Positions 8,372-15,514 of a stretch of DNA of 64,000 nucleotides are shown one piece after another (within the stretch, counting starts at the first letter, position 1; each line of letters begins with the position of its first letter). The stretch is from contig UQNN01000001.1 in assembly GCA_900542445.1 (NCBI GenBank), positions 62,001 to 126,000 of the forward strand. The letters run 5' to 3'. Under the pieces are notes generated by a model, which ran no database searches, was not told where the DNA came from, and worked only from the letters and a program-made list of their open reading frames with translations. The DNA is from an uncultured Eubacteriales bacterium. Its GTDB lineage: Bacteria > Bacillota > Clostridia > Christensenellales > Aristaeellaceae. The position numbers and the translations under genes are program-made.

Positions 8372-8420
8372 ACCCGACGGGATATTTTCTTTGCTATTGT
8401 ATCAGTAAGGGCGGTTTTCG

Positions 8421-8654
8421 TCAATCCGTTCTTTGAGAATTTAACATCTGCTTGATAATAATGCCTGCCAGAGAGAACAATGCTGTCTGCAAAAACGCTG
8501 CGGGAATTTCACCTCCGACGCATTCCGGAAGCCATGCGGGACAGAGCATGACGTACCCCAGATGTAAGGCCGAAGACAGGAGAATGGCTGCCAGCAGTTC
8601 GATCGAAATACCTGCCGCCGCACCGCTCAGCAGAGAAGAAAGCATGTGTTTCAT
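8421..8654 (-). CDS. Small hypothetical membrane protein
   Basis: 77 residues with two predicted membrane helices (about 5-37 and 51-70), joined by a short loop containing 'PAWLPECVGGEIPAAF'. An AAGGTG ribosome site precedes the ATG. I do not recognise the family; it looks like a one-hairpin fragment related in style to DUF3021-type membrane proteins, but that is a guess. It is head-to-head with ttcA, with the two starts about 87 bases apart. Confidence 0.6.
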   Translation of the reverse strand: MKHMLSSLLSGAAAGISIELLAAILLSSALHLGYVMLCPAWLPECVGGEIPAAFLQTALFSLAGIIIKQMLNSQRTD

Positions 8655-8685
8655 GGTTTCACCTTATTCTCAATCTGCCGGAGCA

Positions 8686-8714
8686 TTGACGTTTTGCCTG
8701 CCCGCTGGTATACT
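8686..8714 (+). promoter_or_regulatory. Promoter of the ttcA-like gene
   Basis: TTGACG (8686-8691), 17-base spacer, TATACT (8709-8714). The ribosome site AAGGAGG follows at 8724-8730, so the leader is very short. Confidence 0.75.
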
Positions 8715-8741
8715 TTGGGCGGTAAGGAGGCGATATCCGTT

Positions 8742-9464
8742 ATGAAAACTGTGCTGGGCGGCATTCGCAAAGCGGACGGCGATTTTGGGATGATTGATTC
8801 AGGAGATCATGTGGCGGTCGGCGTGTCCGGCGGAAAGGATAGTTTGCTGCTGCTTTATGCCCTCTCGCTGTATCGAAAGTTTGAACATAAAGACTTTGAA
8901 TTGCATGGCATTACACTGAAAATGGGACTGGAACCCTTTGATATTTCGCCTGTTTCAGACTGGTGTAAACAGCTTGGCATCCCGTTTGACGTTGTGGAAA
9001 CGAATATCGCAAAAATTGTTTTTGATATCCGCAAAGAGCCCAATCCATGTTCGCTCTGTGCTAAAATGAGGCGCGGCGCTTTGAATGATGCGGCGAAGCG
9101 GCTAGGCTGCAATAAAGTGGCGCTCGGTCATCACCGTGAGGATGCGATTGAAACGCTGATGATGTCAATGATTTTTGAAGGGCGGCTGCACACATTTCAC
9201 CCGAACATGTTTTTGCCCGGCGCGGAGGTTACCGTAATTCGGCCGATGGTTTACGTTTCCGAAAAGCACATCATTCATGTTGCCAGAAAACTGGAACTGC
9301 CTGTCGTTCACAATCCCTGCCCGATGGATGGTCATTCCAGACGGCAGGAAATCAAACAGATGATTGCCTCCATGTGCAGAACTTATCCGCATTTAAAGGA
9401 TAATATGCTTGCTGCGCTAAAGAATGCCGAGCAGTATGGTTTATGGGACAAAAAGAAAATTTGA
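8742..9464 (+). CDS. TtcA-like tRNA thiolase of the PP-loop ATPase family
   Basis: A 240-residue adenylating sulfur-transfer enzyme. Seen: PP-loop SGGKDS (about 29-34), a CxxC pair in NPCSLCAKMRRG near residue 105, and GHHREDAIETLMM, all in the order of TtcA (tRNA 2-thiocytidine-32 synthetase), which uses a [4Fe-4S] cluster. A third Cys in NPCPMDGHSRR near 200 completes the cluster ligands as in TtcA. Slightly shorter than E. coli TtcA. The ATG at 8742 with AAGGAGG is clear; the frame is open upstream only by chance. Whether the target is C32 or another base is inference. Confidence 0.85.
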   Translation: MKTVLGGIRKADGDFGMIDSGDHVAVGVSGGKDSLLLLYALSLYRKFEHKDFELHGITLKMGLEPFDISPVSDWCKQLGIPFDVVETNIAKIVFDIRKEPNPCSLCAKMRRGALNDAAKRLGCNKVALGHHREDAIETLMMSMIFEGRLHTFHPNMFLPGAEVTVIRPMVYVSEKHIIHVARKLELPVVHNPCPMDGHSRRQEIKQMIASMCRTYPHLKDNMLAALKNAEQYGLWDKKKI

Positions 9465-9564
9465 TAGGAAAAGGCCACGAATTTTCAGAGGTTCGAGATT
9501 TTTTCTATCAAAAGAGAATATATTTCTTTGATGTTTCGGAAATGGATCTTTCATAATTATTAAA

Positions 9565-9712
9565 CAAAAAAGCTTCCGATTCTCTTGAAAGCCTCTGATG
9601 TCATAGAAAACAGGACTGAATTCTTGCTTGAAGCTTGCCGCTGCTCGGTCAGCGCCGCTCTCAGGCCACACAGTGGCCTGATTCACTACGGCTTCTTCAA
9701 GTCCTGTTTTTG
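9565..9712 (-). ncRNA. Candidate structured RNA or palindromic element next to tRNA-Leu
   Basis: Not a known family that I recognise. An 11-bp perfect outer stem, AAAACAGGACT (9607-9617) with AGTCCTGTTTT (9700-9710), encloses at least three nested helices: CTTGAAG/CTTCAAG (9627-9633 with 9695-9701), CGCTG/CAGCG (9639-9643 with 9650-9654) and CAGGCCAC/GTGGCCTG (9662-9669 with 9673-9680, 3-base loop). On the minus strand this is followed at 9592-9565 by a terminator-like hairpin GCTTTC/GGAAGC and TTTTTTG. The outer arms resemble the T-arm of the adjacent tRNA-Leu. No long ORF uses it convincingly. It fills most of the 304-base gap between ttcA and the tRNA pair. Confidence 0.45.
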
Positions 9713-9736
9713 CCTTGATATTTCTTTGGAGTAAAA

Positions 9737-9761
9737 TAAAAACTTCCGTTCTCACGGAAGC
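9737..9761 (-). terminator. Terminator of the tRNA-Tyr/tRNA-Leu unit
   Basis: Minus strand: CTTCCGT (from 9760) GAGA ACGGAAG followed by TTTTTATTTT. It lies 8 bases past the encoded CCA of tRNA-Leu. Confidence 0.9.
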
Positions 9762-9768
9762 TCTTATT

Positions 9769-9855
9769 TGGTGCGGGAAACAGGACTTGAACCTGCATGA
9801 AATTGCTTTCACTAGAACCTGAATCTAGCGCGTCTGCCAATTCCGCCATTCCCGC
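9769..9855 (-). tRNA. tRNA-Leu(CAG)
   Basis: Class II tRNA of 87 bases with a long variable arm; acceptor GCGGGAA/TTCCCGC, anticodon CAG within CTAGA/TCTAG, CCA encoded at 9769-9771. Confidence 0.95.
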
Positions 9856-9861
9856 GAAAAA

Positions 9862-9946
<85 letters not shown>

Positions 9947-9980
9947 ACGCTATTCACTTTGTTCCAAACGGAACTTCTTT

Positions 9981-10010
9981 ATTATAGCACGGATCGAACA
10001 TTTCTGTCAA
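9981..10010 (-). promoter_or_regulatory. Promoter of the tRNA-Tyr/tRNA-Leu unit
   Basis: TTGACA (10005-10010), 18-base spacer, TATAAT (9981-9986) on the minus strand. Confidence 0.85.
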
Positions 10011-10044
10011 TACAAAAACAGGAAAAAATGCAAAAAAAGGAAAA

Positions 10045-10080
10045 GAAAAAGACAACGCGGCAAAACCACGTTGTCTTCAG
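10045..10080 (-). terminator. Terminator of gap
   Basis: AAGACAACG (10049-10057) pairs with CGTTGTCTT (10069-10077); on the minus strand TTTTTCTTTTCC follows. It lies just downstream of the gap stop codon. Confidence 0.8.
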
Positions 10081-10130
10081 CCTTATCGACAATCGTCTAT
10101 GCGGGAGAAACAACTTCCCTGCATCTGCGA

Positions 10131-11183
10131 TTAACCCAGCTCGGCGAAATACTTGATGGTACGAACCATCTGGCTGGTGTAGCTGTTCTCGTTGTCATAC
10201 CAAGACACAACCTGCACCTGATAAGTATCCTCGTCGATCTTGGTAACCATGGTCTGAGTTGCATCGAACAGAGAACCATAGGTCATGCCGATGACGTCAG
10301 AGGACACGATCAAATCGGTGTTGTAGCCGAAGGAAGCGGAAGAAGCAGCCTTCATCGCGGCGTTGATCGAATCAACGGTGACATCCTTGCCCTTCACAAC
10401 AGCCACGAGGATCGTGGTGGAACCGGTCGGAACCGGAACACGCTGAGCAGAGCCGATCAGCTTGCCGTTCAGGTCCGGAATAACCAAGCCGATAGCCTTG
10501 GCAGCGCCGGTGCTGTTCGGAACAATGTTCTGCGCGCCGGCACGGGCACGACGCAGATCGCCTTTGCGCTGCGGGCCGTCCAGAATCATCTGGTCGCCGG
10601 TGTAGGCATGCACGGTGGTCATGATGCCGGAAACGATCGGATAGGTATCGTTCAGGGCCTTAGCCATCGGCGCGAGGCAGTTGGTGGTGCAGGACGCCGC
10701 AGAGATAACCTTATCTTCCTTGGTCAGCACGTTCTCGTTGACAGAGTACACGATGGTCGGCAGATCGTTGCCCGCCGGAGCAGAGATGACGACCTTCTTG
10801 GCGCCAGCTTCGATATGAGCCATCGCCTTGGCCTTGCTGGTGTAGAAGCCGGTGCATTCCAGCACGACGTCAACATCCAGTTCACCCCACGGCAGCTCGT
10901 TCGCCTTCGGCTTGGCATAGATGGTGATCTCTTTGCCGTTGACGGTGATGGAACCCGGAACCTTCACGGTCTTGCCGTCTTCCTCGAAGATCGGCTCCTT
11001 GGAGCTCACGGTATCCTTGTACTTGTAGGAGCCCTGAGCGGTATCATACTTGAGCAGATGGGCCAGCATCTTCGGGCTGGTCAGGTCGTTGATAGCGACA
11101 ACCTGATAACCCTCGGCATCAAACATCTGGCGGAAAGCAAGACGACCGATGCGGCCAAAGCCATTGATAGCAACTCTAACCAT
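10131..11183 (-). CDS. gap: Glyceraldehyde-3-phosphate dehydrogenase, type I
   Basis: A 350-residue glycolytic enzyme oxidising G3P to 1,3-bisphosphoglycerate. Seen: Rossmann motif NGFGRIGR (7-14), Asp33 in AINDL that favours NAD over NADP, catalytic Cys165 in [12 protein letters not shown], His192 in TTVHAYT, and the substrate loop WYDNENSY near the C terminus. Slightly longer than the usual 333-340 because of an insertion around residues 60-75 ([13 protein letters not shown] region). Codon use is strongly biased toward C-ending codons, unlike most neighbours, in line with high expression. Monocistronic, with own promoter and terminator. Confidence 0.97.
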   Translation of the reverse strand: MVRVAINGFGRIGRLAFRQMFDAEGYQVVAINDLTSPKMLAHLLKYDTAQGSYKYKDTVSSKEPIFEEDGKTVKVPGSITVNGKEITIYAKPKANELPWGELDVDVVLECTGFYTSKAKAMAHIEAGAKKVVISAPAGNDLPTIVYSVNENVLTKEDKVISAASCTTNCLAPMAKALNDTYPIVSGIMTTVHAYTGDQMILDGPQRKGDLRRARAGAQNIVPNSTGAAKAIGLVIPDLNGKLIGSAQRVPVPTGSTTILVAVVKGKDVTVDSINAAMKAASSASFGYNTDLIVSSDVIGMTYGSLFDATQTMVTKIDEDTYQVQVVSWYDNENSYTSQMVRTIKYFAELG

Positions 11184-11208
11184 TGGAAATCTCCTCCTAA
11201 AACTTTAT

Positions 11209-11223
11209 CAAGTGTTTCACTTG
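11209..11223. promoter_or_regulatory. Inverted repeat in the gap leader
   Basis: CAAGTG TTT CACTTG is a perfect 6-bp inverted repeat in the untranslated leader of gap, between the -10 box and the ribosome site. It may be an operator or an mRNA-stabilising 5' hairpin; nothing in the sequence decides. Confidence 0.4.
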
Positions 11224-11240
11224 CGGGATATACCCTCTCT

Positions 11241-11269
11241 ATTGTACCCAAATTTGCGTTTTTTTTCAA
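11241..11269 (-). promoter_or_regulatory. Promoter of gap
   Basis: TTGAAA (11264-11269), 17-base spacer, TACAAT (11241-11246) on the minus strand; followed by AGGAGG ahead of the ATG. Confidence 0.75.
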
Positions 11270-11402
11270 GGCTTTTCCCATCGATTTTGAAAAGAAATGA
11301 GGTTTTTGTGAAAGACTTGATCTGCCCTTTGGCTTTCGATCGGTTCACTCAGCGTTTTTTCCTGCTTTTTCTTTCTTTTTCCTGCGGTCAATCGTTAAAG
11401 AA

Positions 11403-13142
11403 TCAGGAATCTTTTTCCGCCTGCAAATACTCGTTTCGCACATAACCCTCCATCACGTCGGTTTTGACGTGAGCCCATCCGTCCTTGCTGACGGATAGGA
11501 CAACCAGCTTTTGATTTTTATAGAGCCTTCTGAGCACATCGGCAGATGTATTGGGCTGTGCGCGCAAATTGAGTGTGGAATCCTCATCGATGTTTGTCAC
11601 GGAAGCCAGATATGCGCCATCAGGCAGGTTTTCTGTGGTTACAGGCATCAGTGTTGGGCGCGGCGTCGGACTTGGCGTCGGAGCAGGCGTTGCCATCAAT
11701 TCGATGTCAAGCGTTGGGAGAGGCGCTTTTTCTGTATTGAGAGCGGCTAATCCCATACCGGGATAATAAAAAGCAAGAATTTGCTCGTATGTCATGCCGT
11801 GCTGACGTGCCATCTGCTCTGCTCCGCGCTGGCTCATGCCTACGCCATGACCAAACCGTCTCGATTCAATCATGAAAGCAGACCCGATATCGGATACTGT
11901 AAACAGTTCATTCTGTGCCACATTGATGCTCAAGCCCATTGCCTGTTCGGCAGTCGTGAAAATCGGAAGCGTGACCGTGAGGGCATCTTTTACTTTCTTG
12001 TACGAAGAAAAGGACGGCGTAGCAGTTGGCAAGGGCGCCTGTGTCGGCGCAATCGTATGATCAGGTGCATCTGGTGTTGGCGAAGCTGAAGGTTCCGGCG
12101 ACGGCGTTTGACGGAATACATAGTTTCTTGTGGAAATCTTGACGGTAAAACGGAGTTCGGTCATCAGGCGGGAATCGCCGCTAAACTTCGGTGTAATGGC
12201 TTCTATGGATTGAATTTCGTCAAAGCGCACCAATTCGCTGTCTGCTTCAATGCCCATTTCGGTCAGTTGATCGCTCATCACGTCTACAAGAGCTTGATGC
12301 AGCGCGGTTCCGATCCCCTTTTCTCCGGGCTTTTTGTCAAGCGTATAGCGCTTGACAACACTGTTTTTGTTTTCCAAGTCATATGGGTCATCCCGCATAT
12401 CCATATAACCGTAAGCGTCAGAGTCGGAATTTGGCCAGACGTGCTGCCCCAATTCGGTTTGACCGCCATTGCTGGCTGAATAAAAGCACTGTGCAAGCGC
12501 ACCGCGATAAACCCCGCAAAGTCCTTCGGTTTCCTTTACAGCTTGTTCGGAAAGCGGGCTGTTTGTCGTTCGACCGCGATATGCCTGGTCGTTGGTGGTA
12601 TCTTCCACGTCATATGCGCCGGAGGAACCGCTTTTGCGAAGTGCGTATGTTCGTGCGGTAACGGCCTGCGCTTTGAGGGCTTCGAGCGGAAAAGAATCCC
12701 CCATTTCAAACGGAACGACACCCAGCAGATAGTCCTCCACATTGATGTTCAAAATAGGACGGATGGCATTGTTGCTGATGTCCAGAGACAGATCGCCTTC
12801 ATACATGCCCGTATTATCGTTTAAGAGCAAATATCCTGACGGCGTGCTTTCACAGCGAACCAGTTTCAGGCTGTTTCCCATAACCATAGCGGTTTGTCCC
12901 GTATGCAAAACGAGTTTATCACCACGCAGTACGACGGTCAGGTTTGCGCCATCTGAAAAAGACAAATGGCCATCCTCCGTGACATATTGCCCATGTACCG
13001 TGATGCGCAGCGTATCTTCGACTTGAAGCCGACGAAGGTATACCCGAATGTCGGATTGAATATTCGCAGATGCGGGCAGAGTGATGGCAAAACAAAGGAT
13101 CAGCATCAGGAGTATGAGCAAAACAAAGGATTGCTTTTTCAT
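11403..13142 (-). CDS. Secreted SpoIID/LytB-domain protein with SH3b tail
   Basis: 579 residues: signal peptide (1-27, ends ASA), a SpoIID domain core at about 140-340 and continued at 415-465, a Pro/Thr-rich low-complexity insert (about 350-380, TPSPEPSASPTP), a second Pro-rich linker near 485-505, and a C-terminal SH3b domain (about 515-575, LNLRAQPNTSADVL...GWAHVKT). Motifs: VPFEMGDSFPLEALKAQAV with the SpoIID lytic-transglycosylase Glu, SASNGGQTE, and GHGVGMSQRGAEQMA. B. subtilis SpoIID cleaves peptidoglycan strands during engulfment. The SH3b and the split core suggest a paralogue acting on the wall, not the engulfment enzyme itself. Own promoter at 13188-13216. Confidence 0.88.
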   Translation of the reverse strand: MKKQSFVLLILLMLILCFAITLPASANIQSDIRVYLRRLQVEDTLRITVHGQYVTEDGHLSFSDGANLTVVLRGDKLVLHTGQTAMVMGNSLKLVRCESTPSGYLLLNDNTGMYEGDLSLDISNNAIRPILNINVEDYLLGVVPFEMGDSFPLEALKAQAVTARTYALRKSGSSGAYDVEDTTNDQAYRGRTTNSPLSEQAVKETEGLCGVYRGALAQCFYSASNGGQTELGQHVWPNSDSDAYGYMDMRDDPYDLENKNSVVKRYTLDKKPGEKGIGTALHQALVDVMSDQLTEMGIEADSELVRFDEIQSIEAITPKFSGDSRLMTELRFTVKISTRNYVFRQTPSPEPSASPTPDAPDHTIAPTQAPLPTATPSFSSYKKVKDALTVTLPIFTTAEQAMGLSINVAQNELFTVSDIGSAFMIESRRFGHGVGMSQRGAEQMARQHGMTYEQILAFYYPGMGLAALNTEKAPLPTLDIELMATPAPTPSPTPRPTLMPVTTENLPDGAYLASVTNIDEDSTLNLRAQPNTSADVLRRLYKNQKLVVLSVSKDGWAHVKTDVMEGYVRNEYLQAEKDS

Positions 13143-13187
13143 GCGCGGCCTCCCCTACGAACAGATTGAAAATGATCATGCACAACC

Positions 13188-13216
13188 ATTATAACAAAAA
13201 TGCGTCATGAGTTCAA
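13188..13216 (-). promoter_or_regulatory. Promoter of the SpoIID-like gene
   Basis: TTGAAC (13211-13216), 17-base spacer, TATAAT (13188-13193) on the minus strand. Confidence 0.7.
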
Positions 13217-13254
13217 CATGGGGAAAGAATATGAAGCCATACATGATTTTCCCG

Positions 13255-13290
13255 ATAAAAAACACCGCCTTTCATTGCGGAAAAGCGGCG
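13255..13290 (-). terminator. Terminator of the puuD-like gene
   Basis: Minus strand GCCGCTTTT (13281-13289) pairs with AAAGGCGGT (13264-13272, two wobble pairs) and is followed by GTTTTTT. It ends the ppa-hydrolase operon. Confidence 0.65.
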
Positions 13291-13300
13291 CACAAGACAT

Positions 13301-14029
13301 TTACTTTTTTTCGTTTTGGTAATCGCGAGATAATTTGACAAAGTGGTCAAACAATCTCTGTGCGTACACATCATGATCGGAAAGATATTCCGGATGGAAT
13401 TGCACGGCAAAAATGCGGTCGGTGTCCTTAGCACTCACAGCTTCGATGATGCCATCCTCGGCATATCCATCAACCCGAAGACGAGAAGCCGGCTCCTTAA
13501 TGGATTGATGGTGCATGCTGTTGGTCTGCATTTCCGTCACGCCGGTAATGCGCTCGAAAATGCTGCCTCTTTCAAAGCGGACGGTATGTACGGGTGCGCC
13601 ATAGGGCGGTTCCTGCTGGTGCATTTTTGTCGGAATGCCCTTCTGAGATTCAATATCCTGAATCAGTGTGCCGCCCATCGCAACATTGAGCACCTGAATG
13701 CCACGGCAAATACCGAAAACCGGCATGTTGCGTGCAATCACCATGGGGATAATCAGAAGCTCGAAGATATCGCGCTGCGGATCATCTTCGCCACAAGCTG
13801 GAAGCTTCTCTTCTCCGTATCGCGACGGCAAAACGTCGCCCCCGCCAGCCAGCAGAAGACCATCCAGATGATCAATCATCGCTTTAGCCGTCGCTTCGTC
13901 CTCGACTTCCGGCAGCAGGACGGGAATACCGCCCGCGCGCAGAACGGACTGCATGTAATTCTCACGGACAAACATCTGTCGATCCGCGACATTGTGCGAA
14001 CCGGAAATGCCAATAATCGGATGATTCAT
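13301..14029 (-). CDS. Gamma-glutamyl-gamma-aminobutyrate hydrolase family protein (peptidase C26)
   Basis: A 242-residue class I glutamine amidotransferase-like hydrolase. Seen: nucleophile Cys in PVFGICRGIQVLNVAMGG (about 105-122), the catalytic His/Glu pair in FAVQFHPEYLSD (about 217-228), and the oxyanion block LLLAGGGDVLPSRYGEE. Family members such as PuuD cleave gamma-glutamyl amides. It overlaps ppa by 4 bases (ATGA) and is the second gene of that operon. The true substrate is unknown. Confidence 0.88.
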   Translation of the reverse strand: MNHPIIGISGSHNVADRQMFVRENYMQSVLRAGGIPVLLPEVEDEATAKAMIDHLDGLLLAGGGDVLPSRYGEEKLPACGEDDPQRDIFELLIIPMVIARNMPVFGICRGIQVLNVAMGGTLIQDIESQKGIPTKMHQQEPPYGAPVHTVRFERGSIFERITGVTEMQTNSMHHQSIKEPASRLRVDGYAEDGIIEAVSAKDTDRIFAVQFHPEYLSDHDVYAQRLFDHFVKLSRDYQNEKK

Positions 14030-14607
14030 GGACGTTCCCCCTTTTTGTTTTCATCCTTGTTCTTTTTGTCTTTATCCTTCTTCCCGAAGGATTCACTGTA
14101 ATTATTGATGCACTCGATGATAACGCGATTGGCGACTTCACGATTCTGCGCTTTGCTGACAACCGTTGTACGCCCCTCCAGCTCTTTATAAACCGTAAAG
14201 AAATGACGGATTTCGTCGAGCAGGTGTTCTGGAAGCTGGCTGATATCAAACATGTAGTTGTAATTTGGATCGCCAAGCGGCACCGCGATAATCTTTTCAT
14301 CGCGCGCATCGCCATCGTTCATCTCGAACATGCCAATCGGACGGCACTCCACCAGCGTCATCGGCTCAATGGCTTCCGAACAGAGCACCAGCACATCAAG
14401 CGGGTCGCCATCATCCGCGTATGTACGCGGAATGAAGCCATAATTGGCCGGGTAGTGCGTCGAAGTATACAGCACACGGTCAAGGCGGAGCATGCCGGTC
14501 GCCTTATCCATTTCATATTTGTTTTTGCCGCCGCGTTTAATTTCAATGACGGCCATGAAGCGGTCGGGCGTGATGAGCGCCGGATCAATATCGTGCCAAA
14601 TGTTCAT
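14026..14607 (-). CDS. ppa: Inorganic pyrophosphatase, family I
   Basis: A 193-residue soluble pyrophosphatase driving biosynthetic reactions by PPi hydrolysis. The signature YPANYGFIPRTYADDGDPLDVLVL (about 55-78) holds the metal-binding Asp residues; EIKRGGKNKYE supplies the substrate-binding Lys and Arg. The C terminus is a Lys/Asp/Glu-rich tail (about 175-193, KKDKDKKNKDENKK) that is not part of the usual fold. ATG at 14607 chosen for the GGAGG upstream; a start 12 bases earlier is possible. First gene of an operon with the C26 hydrolase. Confidence 0.95.
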   Translation of the reverse strand: MNIWHDIDPALITPDRFMAVIEIKRGGKNKYEMDKATGMLRLDRVLYTSTHYPANYGFIPRTYADDGDPLDVLVLCSEAIEPMTLVECRPIGMFEMNDGDARDEKIIAVPLGDPNYNYMFDISQLPEHLLDEIRHFFTVYKELEGRTTVVSKAQNREVANRVIIECINNYSESFGKKDKDKKNKDENKKGERP

Positions 14608-14635
14608 AATTTCCTCCAAATCCGTGGAAAGATGA

Positions 14636-15496
14636 TTACAAATACGCCTTCAATTCGCTATATATTCGGTTCTGTTCGGCTTGTGATGCAATTTTATGAC
14701 CAAACCAGAATTCTTGTGCCTCGACAGCCTGATAAAACAGCATGCCTAATCCCTCTATTGCCGGGATACCCTTTTGCTTTGCCAGCGCAAGAAGACGCGT
14801 TTCTCTGGGGTTATAAACAGCGTCAAACACCGCCTTGCAGCGATCGATAATCTCTCCGCCAACCGGACAGGCATCCGAGTAAGGATACATGCCGACAGGC
14901 GTGCAGTTAATCAGAAGATCATGCGCACCTGCACAATCGCTGAGCGAACAAACGGAAAGACGGTGATGTCCGTCTTTTTGCGTATCAGCCAGTTCGCGGA
15001 CCAATTCCTCTCCTTTTTGTTTGTTGCGAACAGCAAAGGTCACACGCCCGCCTTTTGCAAGAAATTCATATCCCGCAACGCGGGCTGCGCCGCCGCTGCC
15101 GAGGATGAGAACATCCGCCTGTTTGGTGGTAATCCCCTGCTCCTCAATGGCGCGCAGCATGCCCAAACCATCCGTAATGTGGCCGATCATGCGGCCATCG
15201 CGAATTTCCACTGTGTTGACTGCACCACAAGCTGAAACAGCGCCGTCGATTTCATCCAGATATGGAATAATCTTTTCCTTATAAGGAATGGTGATGTTAA
15301 ATCCGGCAAAACAACTTCGGAAAACATCAACAGCTGAAGCGAGTCGTTCAGATGAAACGGTGATGGGGACATAGATCGCGTCGATTTTTGCTGCGTCAAA
15401 CAACGAATTGTGAATATATGGCGACCATGTATGAGGCAGAGATGCTCCCAGCACGGCAAAACGCGCAGTCGTTGGCCCGATACGCTCGTTCAGCAT
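14636..15496 (-). CDS. aroE: Shikimate dehydrogenase
   Basis: A 286-residue NADP-dependent enzyme reducing 3-dehydroshikimate to shikimate in aromatic amino acid synthesis. Seen: N-terminal substrate block PHTWSPYIHN (23-32), where the usual S-x-S is T-x-S; catalytic Lys in GFNITIPYKE (about 68-77); GAVNTV; ITDGLG, where the usual N-T-D-G is I-T-D-G; dinucleotide loop LGSGGAARVA; and NCTPVGMYP. Sits just downstream of pheT (18-base gap). Another aromatic gene, aroK, is at 29.8 kb. Substitutions at two conserved positions are mild and do not argue against function. Confidence 0.92.
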   Translation of the reverse strand: MLNERIGPTTARFAVLGASLPHTWSPYIHNSLFDAAKIDAIYVPITVSSERLASAVDVFRSCFAGFNITIPYKEKIIPYLDEIDGAVSACGAVNTVEIRDGRMIGHITDGLGMLRAIEEQGITTKQADVLILGSGGAARVAGYEFLAKGGRVTFAVRNKQKGEELVRELADTQKDGHHRLSVCSLSDCAGAHDLLINCTPVGMYPYSDACPVGGEIIDRCKAVFDAVYNPRETRLLALAKQKGIPAIEGLGMLFYQAVEAQEFWFGHKIASQAEQNRIYSELKAYL

Positions 15497-15514
15497 GATA
15501 TTTTCCTCCGTGTT

